Shown here one piece after another: positions 12,030 to 23,329 of a stretch of 64,000 nucleotides of DNA. Source of the DNA: Codonopsis lanceolata (lineage: Eukaryota; Streptophyta; Magnoliopsida; Asterales; Campanulaceae); NCBI GenBank assembly GCA_013146195.2, contig CM028378.1, forward strand, positions 76,103,254 through 76,167,253. The letters are read 5' to 3'. Each line of letters opens with the position of its first letter. Position 1 is the stretch's first letter. The notes under the pieces are model-generated. The model did no database searches. It was not told the DNA's origin and worked only from the letters and a program-made list of their open reading frames with translations. A program made the position numbers and the translations under genes.

Positions 12030-13020
12030 TTCCTAAAAACTAGCCTCGCATTCTATCACCCATATAAAAAGAAGAATTCTTCAGGTCAGCTTTAGTCATC
12101 GGAGTAGTAATCTTCGAAACCTCCATAAACCTACGGTAATAACCCGCCAAGCCCAAGAAACTACGAACTTCTGGTCACCGTATTAGGCGCTTCCACTTAG
12201 TAATCGCCTCAACCTTGGATGGATCCACAATATATACCATCACTAGACACTACGTGTCCTAGAAAAGCAACCCTGCTCCAAAAGCACAGTTACTCGAACT
12301 TAGCATAAAGTTTCTTCTCACGCAAGATCGAAAGGACCCTCTCTCAAGTGAATCTCATGCTCCTCTGACTTCGAGTACACGAGATATCATCACAAGCACA
12401 ACCAGCAATCAAGATATTTGTGAAACACCCTATTCATTAAATCCATAAAGGCAAGTGCATTTGTCAAACCAAAAGGCATAACCACGAATTCATAATGGCC
12501 ATAACGTACGAAAGGCCGTTTGGAACATCCTCCGTCCGAACTCTCAACCGATAATAGCCACCCTAAAGTCAAACTTGGAATAAACATTGAGCATCAAGTT
12601 GATCAAAGAGATCATCAATGTGTGGCAAGGGATACCGATTCTTGATAGTAACCCGGTTCCGTCGATAGTCTATGCAAAGCCGTAAACTACCATCCTTCTT
12701 TTCACAAACAACACCGTGCACCCCCTGAGTCACACTCGGTTTATTAAACTCTCTATCTAGAAGTTCTTGCAACCGCTCTTCAATTCTCTCAACTCCGCTG
12801 AGCCATTCTCAGAAGGCGCCTAGATATAGGCGAAGTCCCCGGCAAAGCTCAATGCAAAACTCTAATTTCTACTTGGAGTAGTCAGAAAAGACATCTGAAA
12901 TTCTTAACTACCGAACATCCTCTAATTTAGCAATGAGACACTAATATCAAGCACACAAGCTAAATACCCTGTACAACCCTGAGATAAGATTTGTCTAGCC
13001 CGTAAAGCAGAAATAACAAC
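12030..13020 (-). pseudogene. E1 reverse transcriptase, frameshifted, with protease-RT linker
   Basis: Recognisable pieces in several frames are ISALRARQILSQGC (linker, near 12970-13018), KKDGSLRLCIDYRRN and PLPHIDDLFDQL (12569-12772), and RYGHYEFVVMPFGLTNA (12390-12587). E2 encodes the same motifs at 39355-39950, which confirms the family. The FIDD-type catalytic region near 12330-12400 is damaged and the frames do not connect. The linker stops abruptly at 13021 where LTR-like sequence begins. Confidence 0.8.
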
Positions 13021-14688
13021 TGTGGCGACTCGACCCAGATTCTGGAACGGATTCCCAAAGTCGTGCCGCACGGACAAGCCAAAAAGAGGACAAGCACTTG
13101 CAAAACAGTTGTGCGAGTCAAACAATTGAGCTAACGAGCTCAACAAAGGTAGAAGTCAGATACAAAAATACGGGTCACGAAGAAATGAATCAAGGCAGGG
13201 GAAAGAAATACTTAAATATCATCTCCAATCAATTCCAAAGTCGAGTCATCTTAACTCTTGACTGGTTCAAGGACATTATCGAGGCTTACAAAGTTCCAAC
13301 AAATGTGGACATTGAGGTGAAAATTCCTCTTTATCAACTAAACAGGTGATTCGTATGCATGTGCAATAGTTGCACCGAACTAACAAACTTCCCAACAAGA
13401 GTTTTCAAGGCTAACTAAATTATTTCGGTCACAACACGAATCTCTAGGGTCTAACGCCCTTACACTAAAATCAAGTAGTCAATCGTCATGGACCACATTT
13501 TCGCCTTTCAAAGAAGACATTCAATACCATGTAATTCATCCGATCATGTCACATGTTCAATTTATTCATAGCATGATTTCAATATACACGTTGCACATAT
13601 TTGCACAAGCAAAACAAGATACCACTTTCAATTTCATTCCATGGTAACGGGTTCACCAGTTTCATTATCATATTATACCATTCTAGTTCTCCGATGAATA
13701 CCTCTTGATAATCAAGTCGAGGGGCCTACGAAGTGACTTCAGCTTTTAAATCGTATAGGATGCGGGAGGGGTTGCAAATCACATAAGAGCATCCTTTATG
13801 AAGGTCTCATGCACATATAATATAGTTACATATAGGCATGGAAATCAATATCATATACATAGTATTTTAATCTACTATACAAGTATACCAAGTATGGAAC
13901 ATTCATACCCTTAACGATCCACTAATGATAGATAAATCATTTTACACAATGTTAACACTCTATTAACGTATTAGTCAAATAACGATACAAGACAATAACT
14001 TAATAATCCTTGGCTAGCAAATAGTTATTAACTAGTAGACCTCAAATCACTATGGGTCAGCGTAAGCGAGTTGACGATTAATCCAATCATAGGTCATGCG
14101 ATCACCTATGGGTACTCACAAAGTCTCAACTTGAAACCACAACAATACCTTGATTATTAGGGTATCCCTTCAATCTCAATAATAAGCGGCAGGGAAAAAG
14201 TCCTCAATTCCGACACTAGGCAGCCCAAACACTCACGATTAGGCACTGCAGTAGATATATATATGCTTATGTAGAAATCACGGAATACACTAGGTACTAC
14301 GGGAGGCTTAGCCACGCCGCTCAAGAAGTTGTAACAACGTTCAAAAGCACTAATGGACACCACGATGATCACGCTCGGGATCGACAACCTAAGCATATTT
14401 GGTCACTCACAACGGACAAGAAACAATAACTCTACAAAGCAGCAACACACACTCTTGGTATAACTGCAGCTTAAAAGCAACATAGGAGGAATATGATACT
14501 CATAGACACAAGCTTGCACTCACGACAATCTAGACCAAATCAAACTTAGTACTCCAAGTCCTATACTTGTACAAAAGAACATGCCGAATAGGCACTAACA
14601 AGAACACTCGACGATAAATACTCGACGACAACCCAAACCCAGCCAAGGCCATGGAACCTATCCTGGCTTATAGCTAACCTATAACGAG
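13021..14688 (-). other. LTR-like fragment replacing E1 gag, plus leader
   Basis: The block starts on the plus strand with TGTGGCGACTCGACCCAG. Over its first ~110 bp it aligns with the reverse complement of the end of solo LTR S (GTCGTGCCG, GACAAGC.AAAAA, GTGCGAGTCA). It therefore looks like a minus-oriented LTR end of an S-related family inserted in the protease-RT linker. No gag or protease could be read in the 1.67 kb to the PBS. The far end is unclear; TTGGTCACTCACA near 14400-14412 is a candidate terminus, without a clean TSD. The last ~100 bp before the PBS matches the E2 leader. Confidence 0.45.
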
Positions 14689-14689
14689 A

Positions 14690-14701
14690 GCTCTAATACC
14701 A
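14690..14701 (-). other. E1 primer-binding site
   Basis: TGGTATTAGAGC on the minus strand lies two bases inside the 5' LTR edge. It differs by one base from TGGTATCAGAGC, the initiator tRNA-Met complement common in plant LTR elements and present intact in E2. It shows that E1 is on the minus strand. Confidence 0.85.
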
Positions 14702-14703
14702 AC

Positions 14704-17260
14704 TGTGGCGACCCCGACCCCGAACCCGGGATGGGAACGCGGACCGGAGTGCCCAAGACAAGAGAGACAAGAAAAGACGAACATGCAAGGACTCAAAATA
14801 TTTTAAAACTGACGTAACGCAACATTTCAGTCGCAACAGAACTCGACACTAAAGGTCGGTATTTAAAAATCATTTCACCTGATAAAACAATTAAGCAATT
14901 AATCCAAGTCTTCGGCGACACTACAGCCGGAACCCAAGCTAAGCAGTGAATAAAACAAGGAAATAATAAGAGCTAATGGGATGCTCAGCGGAAGTCTATA
15001 CGTAGCGAGCAATAACAAGATATACAAGGCACGACGAATACAATTGCCGGCATCAAAGGAGTATAAGTACTATAAGAGTTAATACTACAAGTAGCGAACA
15101 GGAGAACACGAGTACAAGATCTATACAATCCCAAGCATAGTCTAGATGACTAGCTTAAACCCATCGTCCTTGCAAAATACAAAAGAATAGGAGAGGACTT
15201 CTAAAACCACCTCTTCAATCGCAAAAGCCTGATCAAAAGAGAACTAAGGTGTACTAGCACCACGAGCCTCAACGAGAAGGTCCTGTCCTGTTAGGATCTA
15301 AAAAAAAGTACAAGGGAACGGGTAAGTCATAAAGACTCGTAAGCTATCAATCATGCATGACATGGCAATATGCAACACGTTAGGCAAGACAATATTACAA
15401 GCATGTAGATCAAGTATTTAAGATGCACATTATTGCACATAGTTCACATAATGTGAGGATATAGAGCCGGGCCGCTGCGTAGACCTGCAAAACAGACACC
15501 TTCATGACGTGCGATTATCGATGGGTGTGATAATACATCGATCTTCCGAGGATATGCTCGGGATAAACAATAGTCAATCTCAATGGGCGCGTATTGGTTG
15601 GCCAGAGAGAGCTCTTCCCTACTGTGGCCAACAGTGGAGGGTGTGTGACAGGATCAAGTATGCCAGCTGGACTCATGCAATGCCAAGTAGTATTTACTCA
15701 ACAATGGTTAGTATGGAACGATTTCGACAAGAGCGTCCTCGTTCAAGACAAGTATATAATCACATCAATAAACAAGCAAGATTGAGGTCAACAAGAGCGA
15801 ACTCAATATATCAAGTATGCATTTATTATGTAATAAAGATACAAGCATCATAGTCAACCCATTTCAAGAGTCTAGAATTAGTTTTCTAGTGGAACGCATG
15901 TAATAGCATCGTAGGGATTGATCATTGAGCCGGTATTGTTCAATAGCTCACTAATGTCGACTCCATTGAGTCATTTCTATAAATTCAACCAAGTAGAGTT
16001 CAAACACTATTTGCATTTCAAACTCTTTTCTATGTTATCACATCGATTAATCTAGGTCATTAATCTAATAACAACCATATCCAAGAATAATCTCAAGTTC
16101 CCAAATCATGGAACCCTAGAATCACGTTTTCCCAAATAATGGTCGAAAGTCTATGACCCAAGAACAATAATTATTTCTAATGTAGCATAGAACACTTTTA
16201 CTTCTAGGCTTAGTGTCCAATTCAAAACATTTACATTCATGGTCTATAATTTCCAGATTTTCATACTCTCTAAACACACCAATATCATGGTAGAAAACAA
16301 GAAGAGCATGATTTAGACATGAGAGAAGGGAAGCAAGAGGGGGGTAGCATGTTATCTCTAACATGGACCTAAGGGAAATCGATAGCTTACCTCAAGCCAA
16401 GCAAAAGACGAAGCAAGAAAAACTATTCGGTGACAATCGTTCTTCTCGACGGCGGCTTCGTAACGGCGGTCTCGAAATCGTAAGCGGGTCTTGAGATCAC
16501 TTGCAGTCAAACCCTCACGCACTAATCTCACTGAGACTCTCACGCACAAACTCTCTCTAGACCAGAGAAGAAGAAAAGAAGAAAAATGGATCGTAAAATG
16601 AAGTCTAAGGCTGAAGTAGAAGTTATCAGCTCAATTAATCGTGAGTGGAGAACACATGTCACATGATGAATGATGGAAATAGGTTTAACAATCTTAGTTA
16701 GGCTTAGATTAGGCTAATAATACTATAATACAAGTGGTTAAAGTCACTAATGATAGAGGTTTAGTAAGGGTACAATCGTAATCAACCAAATGTTGCAGAA
16801 AATGCCGTTTTGCTGGAAATCTTCTCTGTTCGGTTGTGGAGGACGAACCTCCTTCATAATGTTCGGTTCTTGGGGTCGAACAATGCCCAAGATATTCAGT
16901 TGGCATGGTGGAACAATTCCTCAGGCCGTACGTTAGGTCAAACAGGTCTAGATTTGCACGTATAACGCATACAAGGCATATACAACTCTAAGAAGCATTA
17001 GAATGAGTATCAAGGGTCTTAAAACAATGATAAAAGTCTCTCAAGGTCTTGGATAAGTCCAAAAGATCAAAGCCCGAGCAAGAACAAGCCAATCTAGAGC
17101 ATTCAAGGCAATAGGCGTTCGATACAACAATTACGGTTCGATCAAGGATTGCAATCAAGTCAAACATGTTAGGTATATTACTAGCATGTTAAATACATGT
17201 TCTAATCATGATAAACAATTATGGAAGACAAGTTACACAAGTAGGTTTCGGGTTCTCACA
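14704..17260 (-). repeat. E1 5' LTR
   Basis: This is an uninterrupted 2557-bp LTR. On the minus strand it runs from TGTGAGAACCCGAAACC to GGGGTCGGGGTCGCCACA, then the PBS. It matches the 3' LTR and the split E2 LTR. A pair of GTTCG/CGAAC stem-loops lies near 16817-16890, in the position where E2 and S carry different palindromes. Confidence 0.9.
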
Positions 17261-17475
17261 TCTCCACTCAGATAGTAGAGCTGGAGATGGGTCAAGATGT
17301 GATCCAGCAGCAAGTTGAGCAGATCCGTGCTGACCAAATATTCTTTCACGATTGGTTTGGTCAATTTTTCCATAATATAGCTTCCTGTTTTGGTTTTCCC
17401 TCTAGCACTGTCCCTGACTCACAATGAGTCGATGCTTAAATAACATCATCCTTCGTAATACAGATAGCTAATGTC

Positions 17476-18750
17476 TGTTGATTCTCTTGTTAGGTTTATA
17501 TCTGATCAGTTCATTACATTAGTTTTATACTTCAGTGGCTAATCGGGCTGCGTATCGATTAGCGTGGCAACTGTGTATAGAACTTTGCCTAGTATAGTTT
17601 TTATAGGACTTTCTGTGTTCGAGCGGAAGACCTCTTCAAGCTTCACGGAAGACCTTTCAAAACCTACAAGGCTTGGGCCCGAACCTTGTGTCACAGTCTC
17701 TCATGGCGTGTCCTATCCAAATGAATGACTCATTGGATTAATTCAAAGCGTATCCCCGATTATTATTTGAATTAAATCTAAGACATTCTTGACACATCAA
17801 GCCGCAAAGCAACTTTCAGCGGGGAAGACTTTTCATCACGAACAGTGAAAGCGAGGAAAAAGCAGGCATGCCTCCTGCATGCATCAACTCTTAGATCTGA
17901 CACCTAAATCGCCCACCTTTTGAAGATCTCAGAAATCATTCCCAGCTCTAGATATCTGTGATGACGAAAATCCTTGGTAATGACCCCATGCATTTAATGC
18001 ATTCATAAAAGAAACATTGAAGTATTCGTCTTCTCCAACGGATCTTTTAAAGTACACCTACTATAAATACTGCCATTGAAGACTGGAGAAATAGAACTGT
18101 ACAGAATCGATCGAACACTTAAAGAATTGCTCTGAAACTCCATAACTCCAAGTTTTACTGCTTAGTACATTCAAGAGATCCTCAACAGATCTAGAAGTCC
18201 TCGTCAACAACAAGAAGCTGTTCATCAACACTTATCGTTTTAACTTCTTGTTGTTTACATTCATTAACTATACTTCTGCACGAATTAAATATCTTGTATT
18301 TATAGATATTTAATTCCCTAGACCCCAAACACAAGTCAATATTTTGTTCACGATCCATTAGGGATATTCTTTGTAATTGATCTAGTGGAAAATATAGTGC
18401 ACTATTTAAATCCAAGGTTGACTGCCTTGGTGGTGGACGTAGCACTCTTTATAGTGTGAACCATCCCAAAATACTTGTGTTATTTCTTACTTGTTAAATC
18501 GCTATTTAATATGTTTATTACTTTGATTATCTTTATCCATTTACAGCAGAACTTAAGTAATTTGTAAAAGGTCTACCGGTAGTCCTTATCGGCAGACCTG
18601 GATCAACTTCCTTGAAGGTCTTCCGCTACTTCAATCTTTTCAATAGATTACAAGTACCCTTCAAAGAATTTACTTAAAAAGTTTTAAGTGTATAATAAGC
18701 TATTCAACCCCCCCCCCTCTAGCTTATTATTGTGCCCGTTGGGACCCACA
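17476..18750 (+). mobile_element. Ty1/copia-type solo LTR
   Basis: It starts TGTTGATTCTC and ends GGGACCCACA, with the 5-bp repeat ATGTC at both sides (17471-17475 and 18751-18755). The second tandem unit shows the empty site near 23380. A TATAAATA box lies at 18062-18069. A TTCAACCCCCCCCC run shortly before the 3' end is typical of copia-class LTR ends. There is no PBS or coding region, and it is 1275 bp long, so it is a solo LTR. The family assignment is by overall appearance. Confidence 0.75.
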
Positions 18751-18755
18751 ATGTC

Positions 18756-20322
18756 CTTCCAATATTTCTCATTGATCCTTTCCCTTATTTGCTAGCCCTA
18801 CATTTTGGCAACAAAATTTGATTTAAGTTTGAAAAAAGAAGTTTGGCGTAGGTAGTTAATGCGTTGGGTCTTTTCAGGCCCTATCCTAAAAAGAATTGCG
18901 AGCACGTAGCATAAATCCTGCTATGTACATGGGGTAACTAATGTCCCTAATATCTCTCGTCCTCTCTATTTTCTTGCTCTTTATTTTCTTTATTTTCGGA
19001 ATTGACATAGACAGGGACAAAACAAAGAGAGTGACCAGTTTTTGTTTCTTCCAAGCAATTGGGGACGTATCAATTTTGGCGGTTAATGCGCTTGTCGAAA
19101 CCTAAGAGTATGTCAATGTAAAGCTCTGACTCTCTTTATGACATTACATGTTTATTGAACAACTTGAATATTTTTATTGAGTTTATAGTGTGCATTTCTT
19201 TTCCCTGTCATGACTGTTTTTGTGCACTGAGCATGTTGATAGCTATATGTGCAAGATTGTTGCATTATATTTGTTACTTAGGGTCAATTGCATGTTAGTT
19301 AGATCCTTTGGATTTTTCTTACTAATATATCTCAAACAAACTGTTAAACCGTGAGTGTATGTAAGTCTTTATTGTCCATACCTCTTTTCTAGCGAACGCT
19401 TATGTCAAATACACGAGGAGCCTTCTTTCTGCAACACCTAGAGGTTGGGAATGATTTGAAAATATGTTGAAATTTTGTGAAAGCATGAGTGAGCATTGTG
19501 ACATCTAGGATATGATTTAGGGCATCTTTGGATCCTCATAGACTATATTATACCATCCCTTTCTATATTAATCCCTAGTGTCCCCTTTTGAGGTTTATTA
19601 AAAAGAATGGCGTGTGCAAGGCACACATCGACCCCCATTCGACTTCGTTTCTATTACCCACTTTAACTTAACCCTTAAGGCTTATACACTTTAGCCTACA
19701 CTTAGAGAGAGTAGGATTGGGTGGGGAATGTTGTCTACATAGTGGTTGATGCAATTCAAAATTAGCCCCAATGATTTCTCAATCATAAAAAACGAAGAAA
19801 TGAGAATGAAAAGAGTGCGAAAAATCAAAAGTGCATCTGCCCATCAAAAAAAAAAGTAAAAATATATAGAATGCAAAGCAAAAGGAGATCGATTGGAAGA
19901 GAAAAAATTTATGGGATGTGTAATTGTTGTGATTGACAATAGTTCAAGTTTGGTGGGAATGCTCAAGTTTTGGTCTTTTCAGGCCTTAGCCTAATATGAG
20001 GAAAACATAGTTGATTTGACTACATCAAAATTCCTAACTGAACTTTCACTCAATCATGCAAATCACACTAAAATTCTTCGTGTGTTTGTGCACCAATCAA
20101 TGAATATCTCCAAACTGAAACATCTTAACCAAGCTAAAAACACATTCAACCCCTAAAATAATTTTTAATAAATACATGTGCATCGTGGGCAATGTAACAT
20201 TCCCCGAGGCATTATTAAGTTCCGTGCTATCTTGACTCAGAAATAAACAAAAACATTTTATTTATTCATTTATTTAGTTTTTGTTTTCTTTTACTCACTT
20301 TTGTATTTATCTGCATAGTTCG
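18756..20322 (+). other. Athila-type 3' noncoding region, unit copy 1
   Basis: AT-rich sequence with no credible gene. Segments correspond, inverted, to 41640-43000 of element G, for example the stretch on either side of CCCATTCGACTTCGTTTCTA (near 19635) against 42815-42840. It repeats at 23384-24462 in copy 2. Confidence 0.6.
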
Positions 20323-21303
20323 AGTGACTCGTATGAGTCTCCTTGAGTTTGTGGGTTTCTAGTGGAGCGCCTAATGGTGCTGATGAAGAAGTGCGTTTTG
20401 ATGATGCACATTTTTCTTTGAAATCAAAGTTTTAATAAAATTCTCAAGTACCCCTAAGGTTTCTAGGAAACGAGCCACATGTACCCAGGCTTCTATAGTT
20501 GGTCCTTTTTAGCTCTATTAGACCATTTTGCCTTAAATTGCTTGAGAGACTCTAATAGACTTTTGATGGAATGATTCAAAACATAATCTTGTAGCCTGGA
20601 ATTGACTCAAATTTGGTGCTAAAAGCCACACATGCTCGTTTATGTTTGGGAAGCCTTTAATAAATCACAAATACACAAGGAGTATTATTTCAAAGGTATT
20701 ATTTAAAAATTGCACAAAATCAAAGGAAATTCAAATGAAAATTCACGGTAATCTTGAGCTTAACAATAAGTGATCAACATTAGGTTACCTTTTGGTTGAA
20801 ATGGAAAATTCTCATGTCTCACTCTTTTTTGTGACATGCACTTGGCTTCTCTTAGCATTTTGAGTGGTGAAAAATGTTTTTATTTTATACTCATCTAAAT
20901 CATGAGCTTTAATTGCTTGCCTCGATAAATAAGTAATACCATATGTAGTTAATTCCGTTTAAGAAAGTTAATGATCTACTTGAAATATCTAATTTGTGAA
21001 AAAAAATATTCCCCATTATATAACGCATAAGGGGGATTGAACTAAACGGTAATGTGTAACAAACATAAAGGGCTTAGCCTACTAAACACCTAGCGTACTG
21101 GCTTTGAGTTGTACTAAAATCAATTCTAGCTAGTACCAATTACCAAACAGGATTATAGCTCAAAATGTATTTCATATTTGGCCAATCCACACGTTATAAA
21201 TGATAACTCTGTCTCATTCATTAAAATCCTTAAGTTACTCATTACGCTAGGATATAAACTTTTTAAAAATATAAATAAGAGCTTAGGGTTAGCAAAATTC
21301 TTT

Positions 21304-22975
21304 TGTGATTCTCCGCCTCCTGAAGCTTAGACTTGTGTTTACCTTTTCATCCAAATATTCTTCGTAAATCAATGCCATTGTGCATTTATCATCCACTTCG
21401 AAACTCTAAGCCATATATATCTTTTCTCCCCTAATCATAAGAACAATGATTAAATGAATCTTTTTTATTGAATTAGATCGATAATCCACCAAAATACTTA
21501 AATTGACATAATAATAAATTCTTTTCAATCATTTATAAAGAGTAAATCTTGGAGTAATTAAAGTGTACCTCTAAATTCCTGTGAACTCATTTGCGACACG
21601 ATCTTGTAGAATTGAGATCCAATCGTATCAACAAATCATCGAAAAGCTGATTGAGAATGAAGACATCTCTTTTAATTTTTCGATAAGTTGTTGAACGATT
21701 GGAGCTCACCTGCAATATTCTCTACTAATTCCACCTTCCATGAAGAAATAAGCAAACCAATGCCCTTCTTAGATCTAATTAAGTAAAATGATAGAAAATT
21801 TAACCAATTACAAAGATTGGATCAACATGTGTTTGCGGTAGATGTCATAATCATATCCCTTTATAAGACCTTCATCGTGTAGACTTGAGATCCAATCGTA
21901 CCAACAAATCATCGAAAAGCTAAATGAGAATGAGCACATCTCTTATAATTTTTCGATAAATTGTTGAACGATTGGAGCTCACCTCTAATATTCTCTACTA
22001 ATGAGATATGAAATTGCTTAATGAGGAGAATTTGGAGGAAAAAGCAAAGACAAGTCTACGCTTCAGGAGGCGGAGAATCACAATAGAATTCGCTAACCCT
22101 AAGCTCTTATTTATATTGTTCAAGAGTTGCCATCCTAGGGTAGGGAGTAACTTATGAAATTTAACGATTGAGATAGAGTTCTCTTTTAAAACGTGTGTAT
22201 TGGGTGACTATAGAATTTTCTAACCCTAAACTCTTATTTATATGGTTCAAGTGTTGCAATCCTAATGGCTTAATTGTACCCATCTAAAACCATTTAGAAC
22301 TAAGTAAACTTGTTAGGGTAGGATTAGTGATGATTAGGGAGGTTTAGGAAGTGTTTAGTAAGGGTCTTATTAAGGGTAGGTTCGACATTGTAGATAAGAG
22401 TTCGAAACAGCAAATTGCTGCCCGAAGGACAAGGCGCTCGCCTAGCCCAAACCTTAAGCGACCGCTTGGTCCTTTTTCCAACCAAGGTGTTGTACTGCAT
22501 TTTAAGCGATGTCCTAGCCGAATCGAATCAACTAGGTGACTGCCTTGCTTCCAAACCCAAAAATCTTCAAAACTCACCCCAAATGAGTCCTAACTCAACC
22601 CCAAACATCCATGGTTGCTTCCACATCAAAATGAGTTTGAAACTCACTCGATCAACTCTCGGAAAGTCACAAACGAAGCACGATAACATAAAGTATCAAA
22701 GTAACGATTGACACAATGATCAAACAAGTAAACATGCATGATTATAAACATGTTAAAGGTCTTATGAATAGTCTAGAATACATGTACATGTTATACCAAG
22801 ACTTTAACGAAATCAAAACGTTAAAAGATGTAACTTAACCAAAGAATGATTACATGTAACTCAAAGACGACGAATGATCTATAAATGATTCCAAGCACAC
22901 ACATGGACTATGAAAACATAATTATGTTGAATATGAAAGTACATAGACAAGTAAGCCAGAATCTGGGGCGTTACA
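21304..22975 (-). mobile_element. Solo-LTR-like block, minus orientation (unit copy 2)
   Basis: This is the counterpart of the block in copy 1, with the same candidate ends and the same TCTTT on both sides (21299-21303 and 22976-22980). Its presence in both tandem units means it inserted before the unit was duplicated. Two short palindromes, AGGCGCTCGCCT (22432-22443) and AAGCGACCGCTT (22456-22467), are better preserved here than in copy 1. Confidence 0.5.
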
Positions 22976-23329
22976 TCTTTCCCAGTCTGATCACATGTAT
23001 GTGCGCTAGGGTAGGAGTCTCCTGATCTAGGGAGAGTTAGGCATATGCCTAATATTGCCCATAAGACCATGACCAAGTAGTCATGGCCACCCTATGCCCG
23101 TCGCTCTCGTGATGTCAACAAGGAAGCTGATGATGAATCCGATGTGGATCTGCTTGAGGATTTCTCCACTCAGATAGTGGAGCTGGAGATTGGTCAAGAT
23201 GTGATCCAGCAACAAGTTGAGCAGATCCGTGCTGACCAAATTTACTTTCACGGTTGGTTTGGTCAATTTTTCCATAATATAGCTTCCTGTTTTGGTTTGC
23301 CCTCTAGCACTGTCCCTGACTCGCAATGA
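22976..23329 (+). pseudogene. C-terminal remnant of Athila-type extra ORF (copy 2, uninterrupted)
   Basis: This is the same remnant as in copy 1 but without E1, so the junction over 23160-23170 shows the empty E1 target site (GGATTTCTCCACTCAG). The open part, about 23101-23329, encodes an acidic linker, a glutamine-rich amphipathic stretch with QQQVEQIRADQ, a GWF motif and GLPSSTVPDSQ at the C-terminus. No start, gag or pol is attached. Confidence 0.65.

Larger units (their letters stand above)
2805..17260 (-). mobile_element. E1: chromovirus (Tekay/Del-like Ty3/gypsy) element, minus strand
   Basis: This is a complete but degenerate LTR retrotransposon. The target TCTCC is duplicated exactly (2800-2804 and 17261-17265). 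The ends are TG..CA. The LTRs are 2805-9191 (3') and 14704-17260 (5'). The PBS (TGGTATTAGAGC on the minus strand) lies next to the 5' LTR, and a purine-rich tract lies next to the 3' LTR. Pol order on the minus strand is RT, RNase H, integrase, chromodomain. The gag is not recognisable. RT is frameshifted and the integrase core is internally deleted, so the copy is dead. It contains two solo LTRs and a probable third LTR fragment as later insertions. Confidence 0.9.
2613..17427 (+). pseudogene. C-terminal remnant of Athila-type extra ORF (copy 1, split by E1)
   Basis: The coding-like sequence is 2613-2804 and 17266-17427, separated by the E1 insertion. Its translation matches the C-terminus of the extra ORF of element G (43903-44994). 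The start reads FPSLIT...CARVGV against FPHLIT...CRRAGV. The end has QQVEQIRADQ and a GWF motif against QQLAQIRADQ and GWF, then a GLP..T(I/V)P motif and a stop (TGA at 17425-17427). An acidic stretch ending in EDFS precedes the E1 junction. Stops upstream of the acidic stretch show it is non-functional. The match also identifies the tandem unit as Athila-derived. Confidence 0.65.
1..20322 (+). mobile_element. Athila-derived tandem unit, copy 1 (interrupted)
   Basis: The sequence from 1 reappears from 20323 almost base for base, so the window opens inside one unit and the next begins at 20323. Without the nested inserts (2805-17265 and 17476-18755) the unit is about 4.6 kb. It holds an LTR-like block (about 948-2612), the C-terminal remnant of an Athila-type extra ORF (2613-17427, split by E1) and AT-rich noncoding sequence (18756-20322). 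Blocks of that noncoding sequence match, inverted, the 3' region of element G, including the phrase before a GAGTGACTCG and the AGTCTCCTTGAGTTTGTGGG block (compare 41645-41695). That assigns the unit to an Athila-like element. No gag or pol is present. The tandem order suggests unequal recombination or segmental duplication of a defective element. Confidence 0.7.
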
